Positions 1-7,219 of a stretch of 43,753 bases of DNA are shown piece after piece. Origin of the DNA: Pseudomonadota bacterium (lineage in GTDB: Bacteria > Pseudomonadota > Gammaproteobacteria > Burkholderiales > Burkholderiaceae_B); the NCBI GenBank assembly GCA_023423975.1, contig JAFAEO010000046.1:1-43753 (forward strand). Direction: 5' to 3'. The position numbers and the translations under genes are program-made. Under the pieces are notes generated by a model. That model worked only from the letters and a program-made list of their open reading frames with translations. It was not told the DNA's origin and ran no database searches. The stretch's first letter is position 1, and each line of letters begins with the position of its first letter.

Positions 1-39
1 GGTTACACTAGTGCGTTTTTCCAACCGCTCTTACTGTAA
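1..39 (+). CDS. 3' end of an upstream reading frame (possibly yidD)
   Basis: Frame 1 is open from the first base to a TAA at 37-39, leaving twelve codons, and yidC starts 9 nt later. In many proteobacteria the gene before yidC is yidD (or rnpA), so this may be its tail. The visible residues are too few to recognise a family, so the identity rests on gene order alone and the open frame may be chance. Confidence 0.3.
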   Translation, partial: GYTSAFFQPLLL

Positions 40-48
40 TCAGGTTAC

Positions 49-1728
49 ATGGATATCCGACGCACCATACTCTGGATGATATTTGTTTTCTCGGCATTTA
101 TGCTGTGGAACAACTGGCAAACCTATACCGGTCATCCCTCTCTTCTTGGCGAACAGCCCAAGGTCGCGCAGCAGGATAATACTGCACCGGCTTCGGCAAC
201 TCCGCAAGCCGATACGCCATCTGCACCAGCGGTGCCGGGTGCGTCAACCACGCCTGCCCAGGCACAGGCCGCCACTAGCGCGCCATCCGAGATTGTTGAC
301 GTCGAAACCGATGAGTTCCGTCTCCAGTTCGATACGATGGGCGCGCAACTGGTTCATGCCGAGCTGCGCAAACACCGGGATACAGCCGACGAAACCAAGT
401 CTGCCGTGCTGTTGGAAAATAACGAGACCTCGCGCTATACGGTACAAAGCGGTATCGTTGCCCCGGCAGGCCAGAAGAAAAATTATCCTGACCAGTACAA
501 GCCTTTCAAACTGGTGTCGACCGAGACAACCATGACCGGCGACACACTGCCGGTTGTGTTTGAATCCGAATCGGGTGGCCTGAAAGTAACGCGGACGTAC
601 ACCTTCAACAAGGGAACGTACCGGGTTGACGTTCAGGACGTGATCACCAATACCAGTCAGGAACCGCAACAGCCTTCGCAGTATTTGCAGATCACCCGTG
701 ACAGCAAAGATCCTCCGGGCGCCTCCAGCTTCTACCATACGTTTACCGGTCCGGCGATCTACACTGAAGAGGGGCGTTTCCAGAAATTCTCTTTTTCAGA
801 CATAGACAAAAACAGCGCCGAATATATCAAGCAGTCCAAAGACGGCTGGATCGCCATGATCGAGCATTATTTTGTCACGGCCTGGGTACCACCAGAAGGT
901 AAAGATCGCCTGTATAACCTGCGCAAGACCCCCGAAGGCCTGTACGCGGTAAGCACCGTCGAGCCACTGGGCACATTGGCGCCTGGTGCCAGCATCACCA
1001 CCAATGCTGAACTTTGGGTGGGTCCGCAGGACCAGGATGCGCTGGCTTCTGTCGCTCCCGGTCTGGACGTCGTAGTCGATTACGGCTGGCTCACGATCAT
1101 TGCCAAACCCATGTTTGCGGTCATGCAATGGATCCATTCGATCGTCGGCAACTGGGGCTGGACCATCGTTCTGCTTACCGTCCTGATCAAACTGATTTTC
1201 TTCCCGCTATCGGCCGCCAGCTACAAATCCATGGCGAAGATGAAGAACGTCGCGCCGCGCATGCAGGCCATGAAAGAGAAACACGGGGATGACCGTCAGG
1301 CGCTTAATGCCGCCATGATGGAAATGTACCGCAAGGAAAAAATCAATCCGCTAGGTGGGTGTCTGCCTATCCTGGTGCAGATTCCGGTCTTCCTGACCCT
1401 GTATCGGGTCCTGTTGGCCAGCGTCGAAATGCGCGGTGCGCCATGGATCGGCTGGATTCACGATCTGTCGGTACACGATCCCTACTTCATTCTGCCAATC
1501 TTCATGATGGCCAGTATGTTCCTGCAGATGCGTCTGAATCCGAAACCACCGGATCCGATGCAGGCCAAGATCATGATGTTCATGCCGCTTATCTTCGGCG
1601 CCATGATGTTTATGTTCCCAGCCGGCCTGGTGCTGTACTGGTGCGTCAATAACGTGCTGTCCATTGCCCAGCAGTGGTTCATCACGCACAATCTGAACAA
1701 GGCAGCCAACGACGCCAAGATAGGCTAA
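49..1728 (+). CDS. yidC: Membrane protein insertase YidC
   Basis: YidC inserts and folds inner-membrane proteins, alone or with the Sec translocon. The 559-residue product has the usual gram-negative layout. An N-terminal membrane anchor (about residues 5-21) is followed by a Pro/Ala/Thr-rich linker (about 40-80), a large periplasmic beta-domain (about 82-340) and the conserved membrane core from about residue 350. The core contains the motif NPLGGCLPILVQIPVF and the hydrophobic stretch ending in LYWCVNNVLSIAQQW. Length is normal for the family. The ATG at 49 is preceded by a weak AGGT ribosome site. A strong terminator follows at 1783. The usual downstream neighbour mnmE is absent here and is found about 26 kb away on the other strand. 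Confidence 0.98.
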   Translation: MDIRRTILWMIFVFSAFMLWNNWQTYTGHPSLLGEQPKVAQQDNTAPASATPQADTPSAPAVPGASTTPAQAQAATSAPSEIVDVETDEFRLQFDTMGAQLVHAELRKHRDTADETKSAVLLENNETSRYTVQSGIVAPAGQKKNYPDQYKPFKLVSTETTMTGDTLPVVFESESGGLKVTRTYTFNKGTYRVDVQDVITNTSQEPQQPSQYLQITRDSKDPPGASSFYHTFTGPAIYTEEGRFQKFSFSDIDKNSAEYIKQSKDGWIAMIEHYFVTAWVPPEGKDRLYNLRKTPEGLYAVSTVEPLGTLAPGASITTNAELWVGPQDQDALASVAPGLDVVVDYGWLTIIAKPMFAVMQWIHSIVGNWGWTIVLLTVLIKLIFFPLSAASYKSMAKMKNVAPRMQAMKEKHGDDRQALNAAMMEMYRKEKINPLGGCLPILVQIPVFLTLYRVLLASVEMRGAPWIGWIHDLSVHDPYFILPIFMMASMFLQMRLNPKPPDPMQAKIMMFMPLIFGAMMFMFPAGLVLYWCVNNVLSIAQQWFITHNLNKAANDAKIG

Positions 1729-1782
1729 GCCAGCGGCAGATCTTCTGGGTCTGCCGGCAAGGCCGCCCGCAAGGGCTTAAGG

Positions 1783-1815
1783 ACCGCTATTGCGAATGCA
1801 ATGGCGGTTTTTTTC
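1783..1815 (+). terminator. Rho-independent terminator after yidC
   Basis: An 11-bp stem (1783-1793 with 1798-1808, one G.U pair) closes a four-base loop and runs into a seven-T tract. It lies 54 nt after the yidC stop and separates yidC from the LysR gene that follows. Confidence 0.88.
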
Positions 1816-1894
1816 TGCCCGGTTGTTCATGTTATGATTTTGCAGCACCTCATGGGTCGGCTTGCGACCACCAGAACACACATAAGAGAGACGC

Positions 1895-2779
1895 ATGAAA
1901 AAGCTGGATATCCCTTCCCTGGAAGCCTTTGTCGCTGCCGTAGAGGAAAAAAGCCTGTCCCGGGCGGCCCAGCGCGAGAATCTGGTCACTTCAGCGATAA
2001 GCAAGCGGATTACCGATCTGGAACAGCATCTGGACAAAACCCTGCTCTCGCGGCACGGTCGCGGCGTTGAACCCACGCCGGCGGGTATGTTGCTGTACCA
2101 GCACGCCAAATCCATCCTGCGCAACTTGCGCCTGACCGAGAATCTGATTCACGAATTTGCCAATGACGGAAAAGCCCAATTACGACTGCTGGCCAATCCA
2201 TCCACCATATTGCAATTTCTGCCCCAGCAGATGGCGTCTTACCTGAAAAGCCATAGCCGACTGCGGATTGATCTGGTTGAGTGCCACAGTTACGACGTGC
2301 CACGACTGATTGCAGAAGATTCGGGCGACATCGGGATTTATCATGCTGATCAGCCCGCCACGGGCGTGGTGTCCTATCCTTATAAACAGGACAGGGTGGG
2401 CCTGGTTGTTCCCAACGGGCACCCGCTGGCACAGCGACAGTCGCTGTTTCTTGAAGAGGCGTTGGAATACGATCTGCTTGGCTACTTTCCTCGCCATTCG
2501 TTGGACTCTTTTCTGGCCTATGTGGAACCCTCGCTGTCGCGCCCGCCCAATGTGAACCTGCAGGTCTCCAATTTTGAAGCGCGCTGCCGGATGATCATGG
2601 AAGGCCTGGGTATTGGCGTGGTGCCCGAAAAAATCGCGGCCAACTATTTGCAGCCCATGGGGCTGCAGCTGTTGCGACTGGAAGACAGCTGGGCGCAGCG
2701 GCAGTTCTATGTTTGTGTAAAAGCCATTGATGCGCAGCAGCCGCTGATCCGCGAGTTGCTGGATGCGCTGATGCAATGA
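1895..2779 (+). CDS. LysR-family transcriptional regulator (1)
   Basis: This is a 294-residue LysR-type regulator. The N-terminal winged helix-turn-helix (about residues 4-63) shows the family pattern FVAAVEEKSLSRAAQ and SAISKRITDLE. A periplasmic-binding-protein-like effector domain follows (about 90-290). The gene converges on the D-2-hydroxyacid dehydrogenase and stands at the left edge of the catabolic region. Its effector domain resembles that of the LysR at 12324: both have FLP near the domain start, a DIGI motif, a central GHPLA/AHPLA segment and a WAQR motif near the end. The two are probably paralogues controlling related genes. The effector is unknown. Confidence 0.93.
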   Translation: MKKLDIPSLEAFVAAVEEKSLSRAAQRENLVTSAISKRITDLEQHLDKTLLSRHGRGVEPTPAGMLLYQHAKSILRNLRLTENLIHEFANDGKAQLRLLANPSTILQFLPQQMASYLKSHSRLRIDLVECHSYDVPRLIAEDSGDIGIYHADQPATGVVSYPYKQDRVGLVVPNGHPLAQRQSLFLEEALEYDLLGYFPRHSLDSFLAYVEPSLSRPPNVNLQVSNFEARCRMIMEGLGIGVVPEKIAANYLQPMGLQLLRLEDSWAQRQFYVCVKAIDAQQPLIRELLDALMQ

Positions 2780-2810
2780 CGCGGGTTTCCGGGACCCTTG
2801 CGTTCAGTCG

Positions 2811-3815
2811 TTAACGCGCCAGATTGCGCAATGGCCGCCCCTGAACCCAGTTGTTCAGGTTTTCCAGGAAAATGTCGGCGACACGTGCCTCGTTACCAGT
2901 AGAATGGCCAGCCGTATGCGGCGATACAATGACGTTTGGCATATCCCACAGCGGTGAATCTGATGCTAGCGGCTCTTTTTCCACTACATCCAGATAGGCG
3001 CCGCCGATATGCCCCCTCCCCAAAGCCTCGATCAGCGCCACTTCGTCAATAACCTCGCCGCGCGACACGTTAACAATACAGGCACCCGGTTTCATCGCAT
3101 CCAGCGCCTTGCGATCGACCAGCCGACGCGTCGTTTCCGTCAAGGGACAGGCCAGGATCAGCCAGTCGGCTTCCGGCAGTATCCGATGCAGGGCGTCGTA
3201 TGACACCATGGGAATGTCTGTCGGGCTGGTAACGGCGCTGTTGCGCAATACGGTCACCCGCATGCCAAGCATGTCCAGATAGCGCTGTATGGTTTGCGCA
3301 ATGGGCCCCCAGCCGGCCAGCACCACGTGCTGCCCCTGCAGATCCGCTGGCATTAATTCATCCAGCAGCGGCGCCCAGACATGCTCGCGCTGTGCCTGTT
3401 CCAGAAAACGGAAGCGCCGGTTCAAGGCCAAAACCGCAGCCAGCACGCTTTGCGCGACGATCCCCGACAGTGCGCCAGTGGAACTGGTTACCTTGAGCCC
3501 CTTGTCACGCAAGCGTACATAGACCGGACGATCCACCCCCGCCGAATGAACATGTACCCACTGCAGATTGGGCGCTTGCTCCATCATCCGGTAAAAGGTG
3601 TCCGTTGCAGGATCCAGTACGTACTTGGTTGAACGTCCCGTGATATCCCGCGACACAAATGCAATATCAACCTGCGCCAGGGTCTGCGCGTCCAGCTGCT
3701 GACCGCTATAGGGTATAAAGTGGATCTGATCCAGGCCGTAGCGCGCCCTTGCAGCCTCGCGCACATACGCCAGCGCCTTTGCCGAGATCAGTACATTCAA
3801 TGTCTGTGTTGCCAT
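2811..3815 (-). CDS. D-2-hydroxyacid dehydrogenase (NAD(P)-dependent)
   Basis: The product belongs to the D-isomer-specific 2-hydroxyacid dehydrogenases, which interconvert 2-oxoacids and D-2-hydroxyacids. The Rossmann domain shows LAGWGPIAQTIQRYL, a GxGxxA variant of the nucleotide loop. The catalytic set is visible: Arg in NVSRGEVIDE, Glu in VVEKEPL and His in SPHTAGHS. I chose the ATG at 3815 (334 residues, MATQTLNVL). A longer frame opens 19 codons upstream but adds no recognisable family sequence. The gene is followed on its 5' side by a Bug receptor on the same strand, so the two may share a transcript. The close similarity to glyoxylate/hydroxypyruvate reductase-like members does not fix the substrate. 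Confidence 0.9.
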   Translation of the reverse strand: MATQTLNVLISAKALAYVREAARARYGLDQIHFIPYSGQQLDAQTLAQVDIAFVSRDITGRSTKYVLDPATDTFYRMMEQAPNLQWVHVHSAGVDRPVYVRLRDKGLKVTSSTGALSGIVAQSVLAAVLALNRRFRFLEQAQREHVWAPLLDELMPADLQGQHVVLAGWGPIAQTIQRYLDMLGMRVTVLRNSAVTSPTDIPMVSYDALHRILPEADWLILACPLTETTRRLVDRKALDAMKPGACIVNVSRGEVIDEVALIEALGRGHIGGAYLDVVEKEPLASDSPLWDMPNVIVSPHTAGHSTGNEARVADIFLENLNNWVQGRPLRNLAR

Positions 3816-3920
3816 GGTTTTCAAGTGCAATAGAGAGTAAGGAGAAAGGGCAGGCAGATACCGCCTGCCCATTATGGGAAGATAATGAACCAGTCCGGCC
3901 GCAATTGGACCGGCAACGGC

Positions 3921-4907
3921 TTATTTTGCAGAAATATTCATTTCCGCCGTAAATGCTTTCCACTTCTCGTTTTCCGCCTTCACAAATTGGGTGAAGGATT
4001 CGGCAGTACCACCCACCGGCTCGGCGCCTTCATTGGACAGCTTGGTTTTGACCGTGGGGTTCTGTAACACGGTATTGATATCCTTGTTCAGTTTCTGAAT
4101 GATATTGTCGGGTGTTTTTGCCGGCGCAAAATAGCCGAACCAGGATCCCATGGCAAAGTCTTTGTAGCCGGCCTCCTGCATGGTTGGTACGTCTTTAAGT
4201 GCAGGCGAGCGTTTCGTGGTAGACACAGCCAGCGGGATAAGCTTGCCTCCCTTGATATTTCCCATAACCGAAGGCAATGTGGCAAACATGAACTGCACGC
4301 GTCCAGACATGACATCATTCAAGGCATCCGCGCCTTTATAGGGAATATGCGTTACCGTCAGATTGCGCGTTTTGGCCATCATGGCGCATGATAAGTGCGC
4401 GGCCGTACCCACGCCGGTAGACGCACAATTGAATGACCCCGGCTTGGCCTCGATCTGTTTGGTCAGTTCCTGCACCGATTTCACATTCAGTGAAGGCGCC
4501 ACCACCAGTACGTTTGGTACATCTGCCACCAATACCACTGCGCGCAGATCAGTCATCGTGTTGAAGTCGCTTTTGGCGTAAATATATGGATTGACGGCGA
4601 TGGGGCCGATCGAATTCATCAGGATCGTATAGCCATCGGGTTTGGCATTGACCACTGCGCCTGTACCAATGTTGCCCGCTGCGCCCGGCTTGTTTTCTAC
4701 AACAACGCTCTGGTCCCACATCTTGCTCAGCTCATTGCTTACTTCACGCGCAATAATATCGGTGGTGCCACCAGCAGTAAAGGCAACCACCGTTTTTACC
4801 GGCTTGGTCGGCCAGTCTTGCGCCAGGGCTGTTGATGTTCCCGCGTGCATGGCCATAAGTATGGCCAAAACGGCGGCCTGCCCGATCTTTGAATTACACC
4901 TGTACAT
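3921..4907 (-). CDS. Bug/TctC-family periplasmic solute-binding protein (1)
   Basis: This is a 328-residue extracytoplasmic receptor of the TctC (Bug) family, which binds carboxylates in the periplasm. The signal peptide ends around TALAQ, and the mature protein begins with the family start WPTKPVKTVVAFTAGG. Further family marks are VVVENKPGAAGNIG, KPDGYT, HIPYKGADALNDVMSG and a late APAKTPDNI motif. I chose ATG 4907 because a GAGGAG ribosome site sits just upstream and the signal peptide then starts correctly; the open frame continues upstream without family similarity. No TctA/TctB membrane partner is present in the window, so this is an orphan receptor. A short tandem repeat lies directly upstream. 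Confidence 0.94.
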   Translation of the reverse strand: MYRCNSKIGQAAVLAILMAMHAGTSTALAQDWPTKPVKTVVAFTAGGTTDIIAREVSNELSKMWDQSVVVENKPGAAGNIGTGAVVNAKPDGYTILMNSIGPIAVNPYIYAKSDFNTMTDLRAVVLVADVPNVLVVAPSLNVKSVQELTKQIEAKPGSFNCASTGVGTAAHLSCAMMAKTRNLTVTHIPYKGADALNDVMSGRVQFMFATLPSVMGNIKGGKLIPLAVSTTKRSPALKDVPTMQEAGYKDFAMGSWFGYFAPAKTPDNIIQKLNKDINTVLQNPTVKTKLSNEGAEPVGGTAESFTQFVKAENEKWKAFTAEMNISAK

Positions 4908-4950
4908 GTTCTGTCTCCTCGTCCTTATTGAAGTAATTACATCTGTAAAT

Positions 4951-5012
4951 TGCTCTTGTTCCCTGCTCTTGTTCCCTGCTCTTTTCCCTGCTCTTTTCCC
5001 TGCTCTTTTCCC
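4951..5012. repeat. Five-copy 12/13-bp tandem repeat upstream of a Bug gene
   Basis: Read on the plus strand, the unit TGCTCTTGTTCCC occurs twice (4951-4963, 4964-4976), followed by three copies of TGCTCTTTTCCC (4977-4988, 4989-5000, 5001-5012). The array begins 43 nt upstream of the ATG of the Bug gene at 4907, where its promoter or leader would be. Copy-number change by slippage could alter spacing there; this consequence is inference. Confidence 0.9.
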
Positions 5013-5189
5013 GCACGCAGCCGCAGATATGCGCGCGCACTCATGGATCACCGCAATGGCGTCCATATTGCTTGCGTTGGTAATACCACAACTCGTTTTA
5101 CATACCGGCTGCCAGTCTGCAGACTGTTCCGCACCGGCGCGCGCGGCTGACCGCGATAGCCGGACACTGCCAGACGTAAAAGCGCCGGC

Positions 5190-5896
5190 TCAGTCCATAA
5201 AGCTCGGGTCCAGCCTTTCCATTTTTCTCAGTAATGCCGGCCATTCCATCAGACCGTAGGGGCGGCGCGTGCCGGGCTGGTAATTTTTGTAGGTTTCTTC
5301 CAGCACTGGTGCGCTCACCTCGTTCAGCGGTGTGTTGCAGGACATGGCTGCAATCTGGGCATGACAGGCCAGCTCCAGGCGATGCATCCAGTTGAACGCC
5401 TCGCCTATGGTGTTGCCCACGGTAAGCAAGCCGTGATTGCGCAGGATCATGGCTTCGGACGCACCCAGATCCCTGACCAGCGATTCCTGCTCGCTCAGAT
5501 CCAGCACAACCCCCTGGTAGTCGTGATACGCAATGCGCAGAAAACGCATGGCCGTCTGATTCAGTGGCAATAGCCCGCATTTGAGCGAGGAGACCGCCAT
5601 CCCGGCCCAGGTATGGGTGTGAATCACGCAAGCCACTTCCCGGCGAGCTTCGTGAATTGCACTGTGAATCACAAAGCCCGCCTTGTTTACGCCGTAATCT
5701 CTTCGTACAGCAGCCCGTAGGCATTGATCAGGAAAGCATCCTCTTCATCGGGCACACGCAGCGAGATGTGATTGGCAATCATATCCGACATACCGTAGTG
5801 CGCCATCAGGCGGTAGCAGGCAGCCAGATCTACGCGCGCCTGCCATTCCGCTTCGCTACACGTCTGTTTTGCACTTGCTATATCAATCTGACTCAT
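5190..5896 (-). pseudogene. Class II aldolase/adducin-family gene, broken by internal deletion and frameshift
   Basis: Two consecutive minus-strand frames encode two parts of one class II aldolase. The 5' part (ATG 5896, with AAGGA seven bases upstream) carries WQARVDLAACYRLMAHYG, NHISLR and GLLYEEITA, then hits TAA. The 3' part resumes in another frame within a few bases as NKAGFVIHSAIHEARR and continues through VIHTHTWAGMAV (the metal-binding His pair) and ILRNHGLLTVG. Compared with the normal family arrangement, about 20-25 residues between the EEIT strand and the IHSAIH segment are missing. The lesion lies near 5686-5694. Either the gene is inactivated or the assembly has an error here. 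It would have acted on the same substrates as its neighbours. Confidence 0.85.
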
Positions 5897-6031
5897 CATC
5901 CGGTCCTTATGAAAATATGTATTCTTTTGCATTCAATAGTATTCATAATAAAACACAGCCGGGCCAATCGCTCATTGGAGATAACCCTATATCGCAATTG
6001 AAATACATATTCTTTGATGGCAATAAGCAGC

Positions 6032-7180
6032 TTACGAGGCGCGCTGCGAGAACGTACGTTCGAACACGCCCTCGGCAATGCGGTTTTTAAGAATCTCGAT
6101 GGACCCACCGGCAATCATCCAGCCGCGACAGCGACGCACACAATATTCCACCAGTGATTCGCGGCTATAACCCATGCCGCCCATCACCTGCAATGCCTCG
6201 TTGGCCACATCAAAACCGATCTGGTTGCAATACGCCTTGGCGATGGCCGTTTCGGTAGGTGAAGGAAAGCCACTGTCTGCCCCAGAGGCGGCCTTGTACA
6301 GCAGCAACTGTGCGGCATCAAGCTTGATGCGCATATCCGCAAACTTCCATTGAATACCCTGGAACTCGCACAGCAGCTTGCCGAACTGGCGGCGCTGCAG
6401 CGCCCATTGCCGCGCCTCTTCGTAGGCGTATCGTCCCAACGCCAGAGAACGCGAGGTATTGCCAAGCCGCTCCACATTAAAACCGGCGATTTGTTTTTTG
6501 AATCCGCCTTCACCCAGCACGACTTGCTCATCGGGCACATAAACGTTGTCCATAAATATCTCCACCCATTCCTCGTCGGACATAAAGGCGGAACGTTTAC
6601 CCAACCGCATACCCTCGGCCCGGGTCTCTATCATGACTGAGCCGATACCCTTGGTACCTGGCCCGAAACGTACGTAGGCAAGAATGAAATCGGCATGTGG
6701 CCCGTGTGTCGTGAAAATTTTTGTGCCATTGATGCGCCAGCCCTTGCCGTCGCGGGTGGCCGTGGTCTTTAGCTCTGTCACGGCTGAACCGGCATCCGGT
6801 TCGGTCATGCCAACTGCAATCAGGGCTTTTCCTGCCAGCAGCGGCTTCAGATATTTCTCTTTCTGAAAGTCCGATCCATACTCAGCAAGCACACGGATCG
6901 CACCAAAATTGCCGGCCTGAACCACGTCAGCACTGCGCGGACAAACCGATGCAACGGTTTGTATGGCAATCACGGCATCCATCAGCGTGCCGCCCAGCCC
7001 ACCGTCAGCTTCCGCAATGGTGATGCCCAGCAAACCCTGATCAGCCATACGGCCCGATATGTCCCACGGATAGTCCTGGCTATGTGCACGCGCAACCGCG
7101 CCATCCCGCAATTCATTTTCGGCAAAGCGGCGCACCGCCGACTCAAATCCTTTTTGTTCTGTATTGAGTTCGAAATCCAT
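6032..7180 (-). CDS. Acyl-CoA dehydrogenase (FAD)
   Basis: This is a 382-residue acyl-CoA dehydrogenase that would introduce a 2,3-double bond into an acyl-CoA, passing electrons to ETF. The N-terminal helical domain (about 1-120) leads into the flavin-binding signature around VGMTEPDAGSAV (122-134). The C-terminal four-helix domain contains RRQFGKLLCEFQGIQ and VMGGMGYSRE. Many family members carry the catalytic Glu in a late EGT motif, but here that stretch reads MIAGGSIEI. A Glu at 237 in FNVERL matches the alternative position used by isovaleryl-CoA dehydrogenase. AGGAG upstream of the ATG supports this start. It is followed on the same strand, 5' side, by the acyl-CoA synthetase, so activation and oxidation of one acid are plausibly coupled. 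Confidence 0.95.
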   Translation of the reverse strand: MDFELNTEQKGFESAVRRFAENELRDGAVARAHSQDYPWDISGRMADQGLLGITIAEADGGLGGTLMDAVIAIQTVASVCPRSADVVQAGNFGAIRVLAEYGSDFQKEKYLKPLLAGKALIAVGMTEPDAGSAVTELKTTATRDGKGWRINGTKIFTTHGPHADFILAYVRFGPGTKGIGSVMIETRAEGMRLGKRSAFMSDEEWVEIFMDNVYVPDEQVVLGEGGFKKQIAGFNVERLGNTSRSLALGRYAYEEARQWALQRRQFGKLLCEFQGIQWKFADMRIKLDAAQLLLYKAASGADSGFPSPTETAIAKAYCNQIGFDVANEALQVMGGMGYSRESLVEYCVRRCRGWMIAGGSIEILKNRIAEGVFERTFSQRAS

Positions 7181-7219
7181 GTCTTTTTATACTCCTGCTT
7201 TAAATTTATTTGATATTAA

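Noticed and set aside
4951..5012. CRISPR-like array
   Set aside because: Units are 12-13 bp and directly abutting without spacers, so this is a plain tandem repeat; no cas genes are present.
4642..5259. Plus-strand open frame of 205 codons across the Bug gene start and tandem repeat
   Set aside because: It is antisense to the signal-peptide region and its apparent repeats come from the DNA tandem array.
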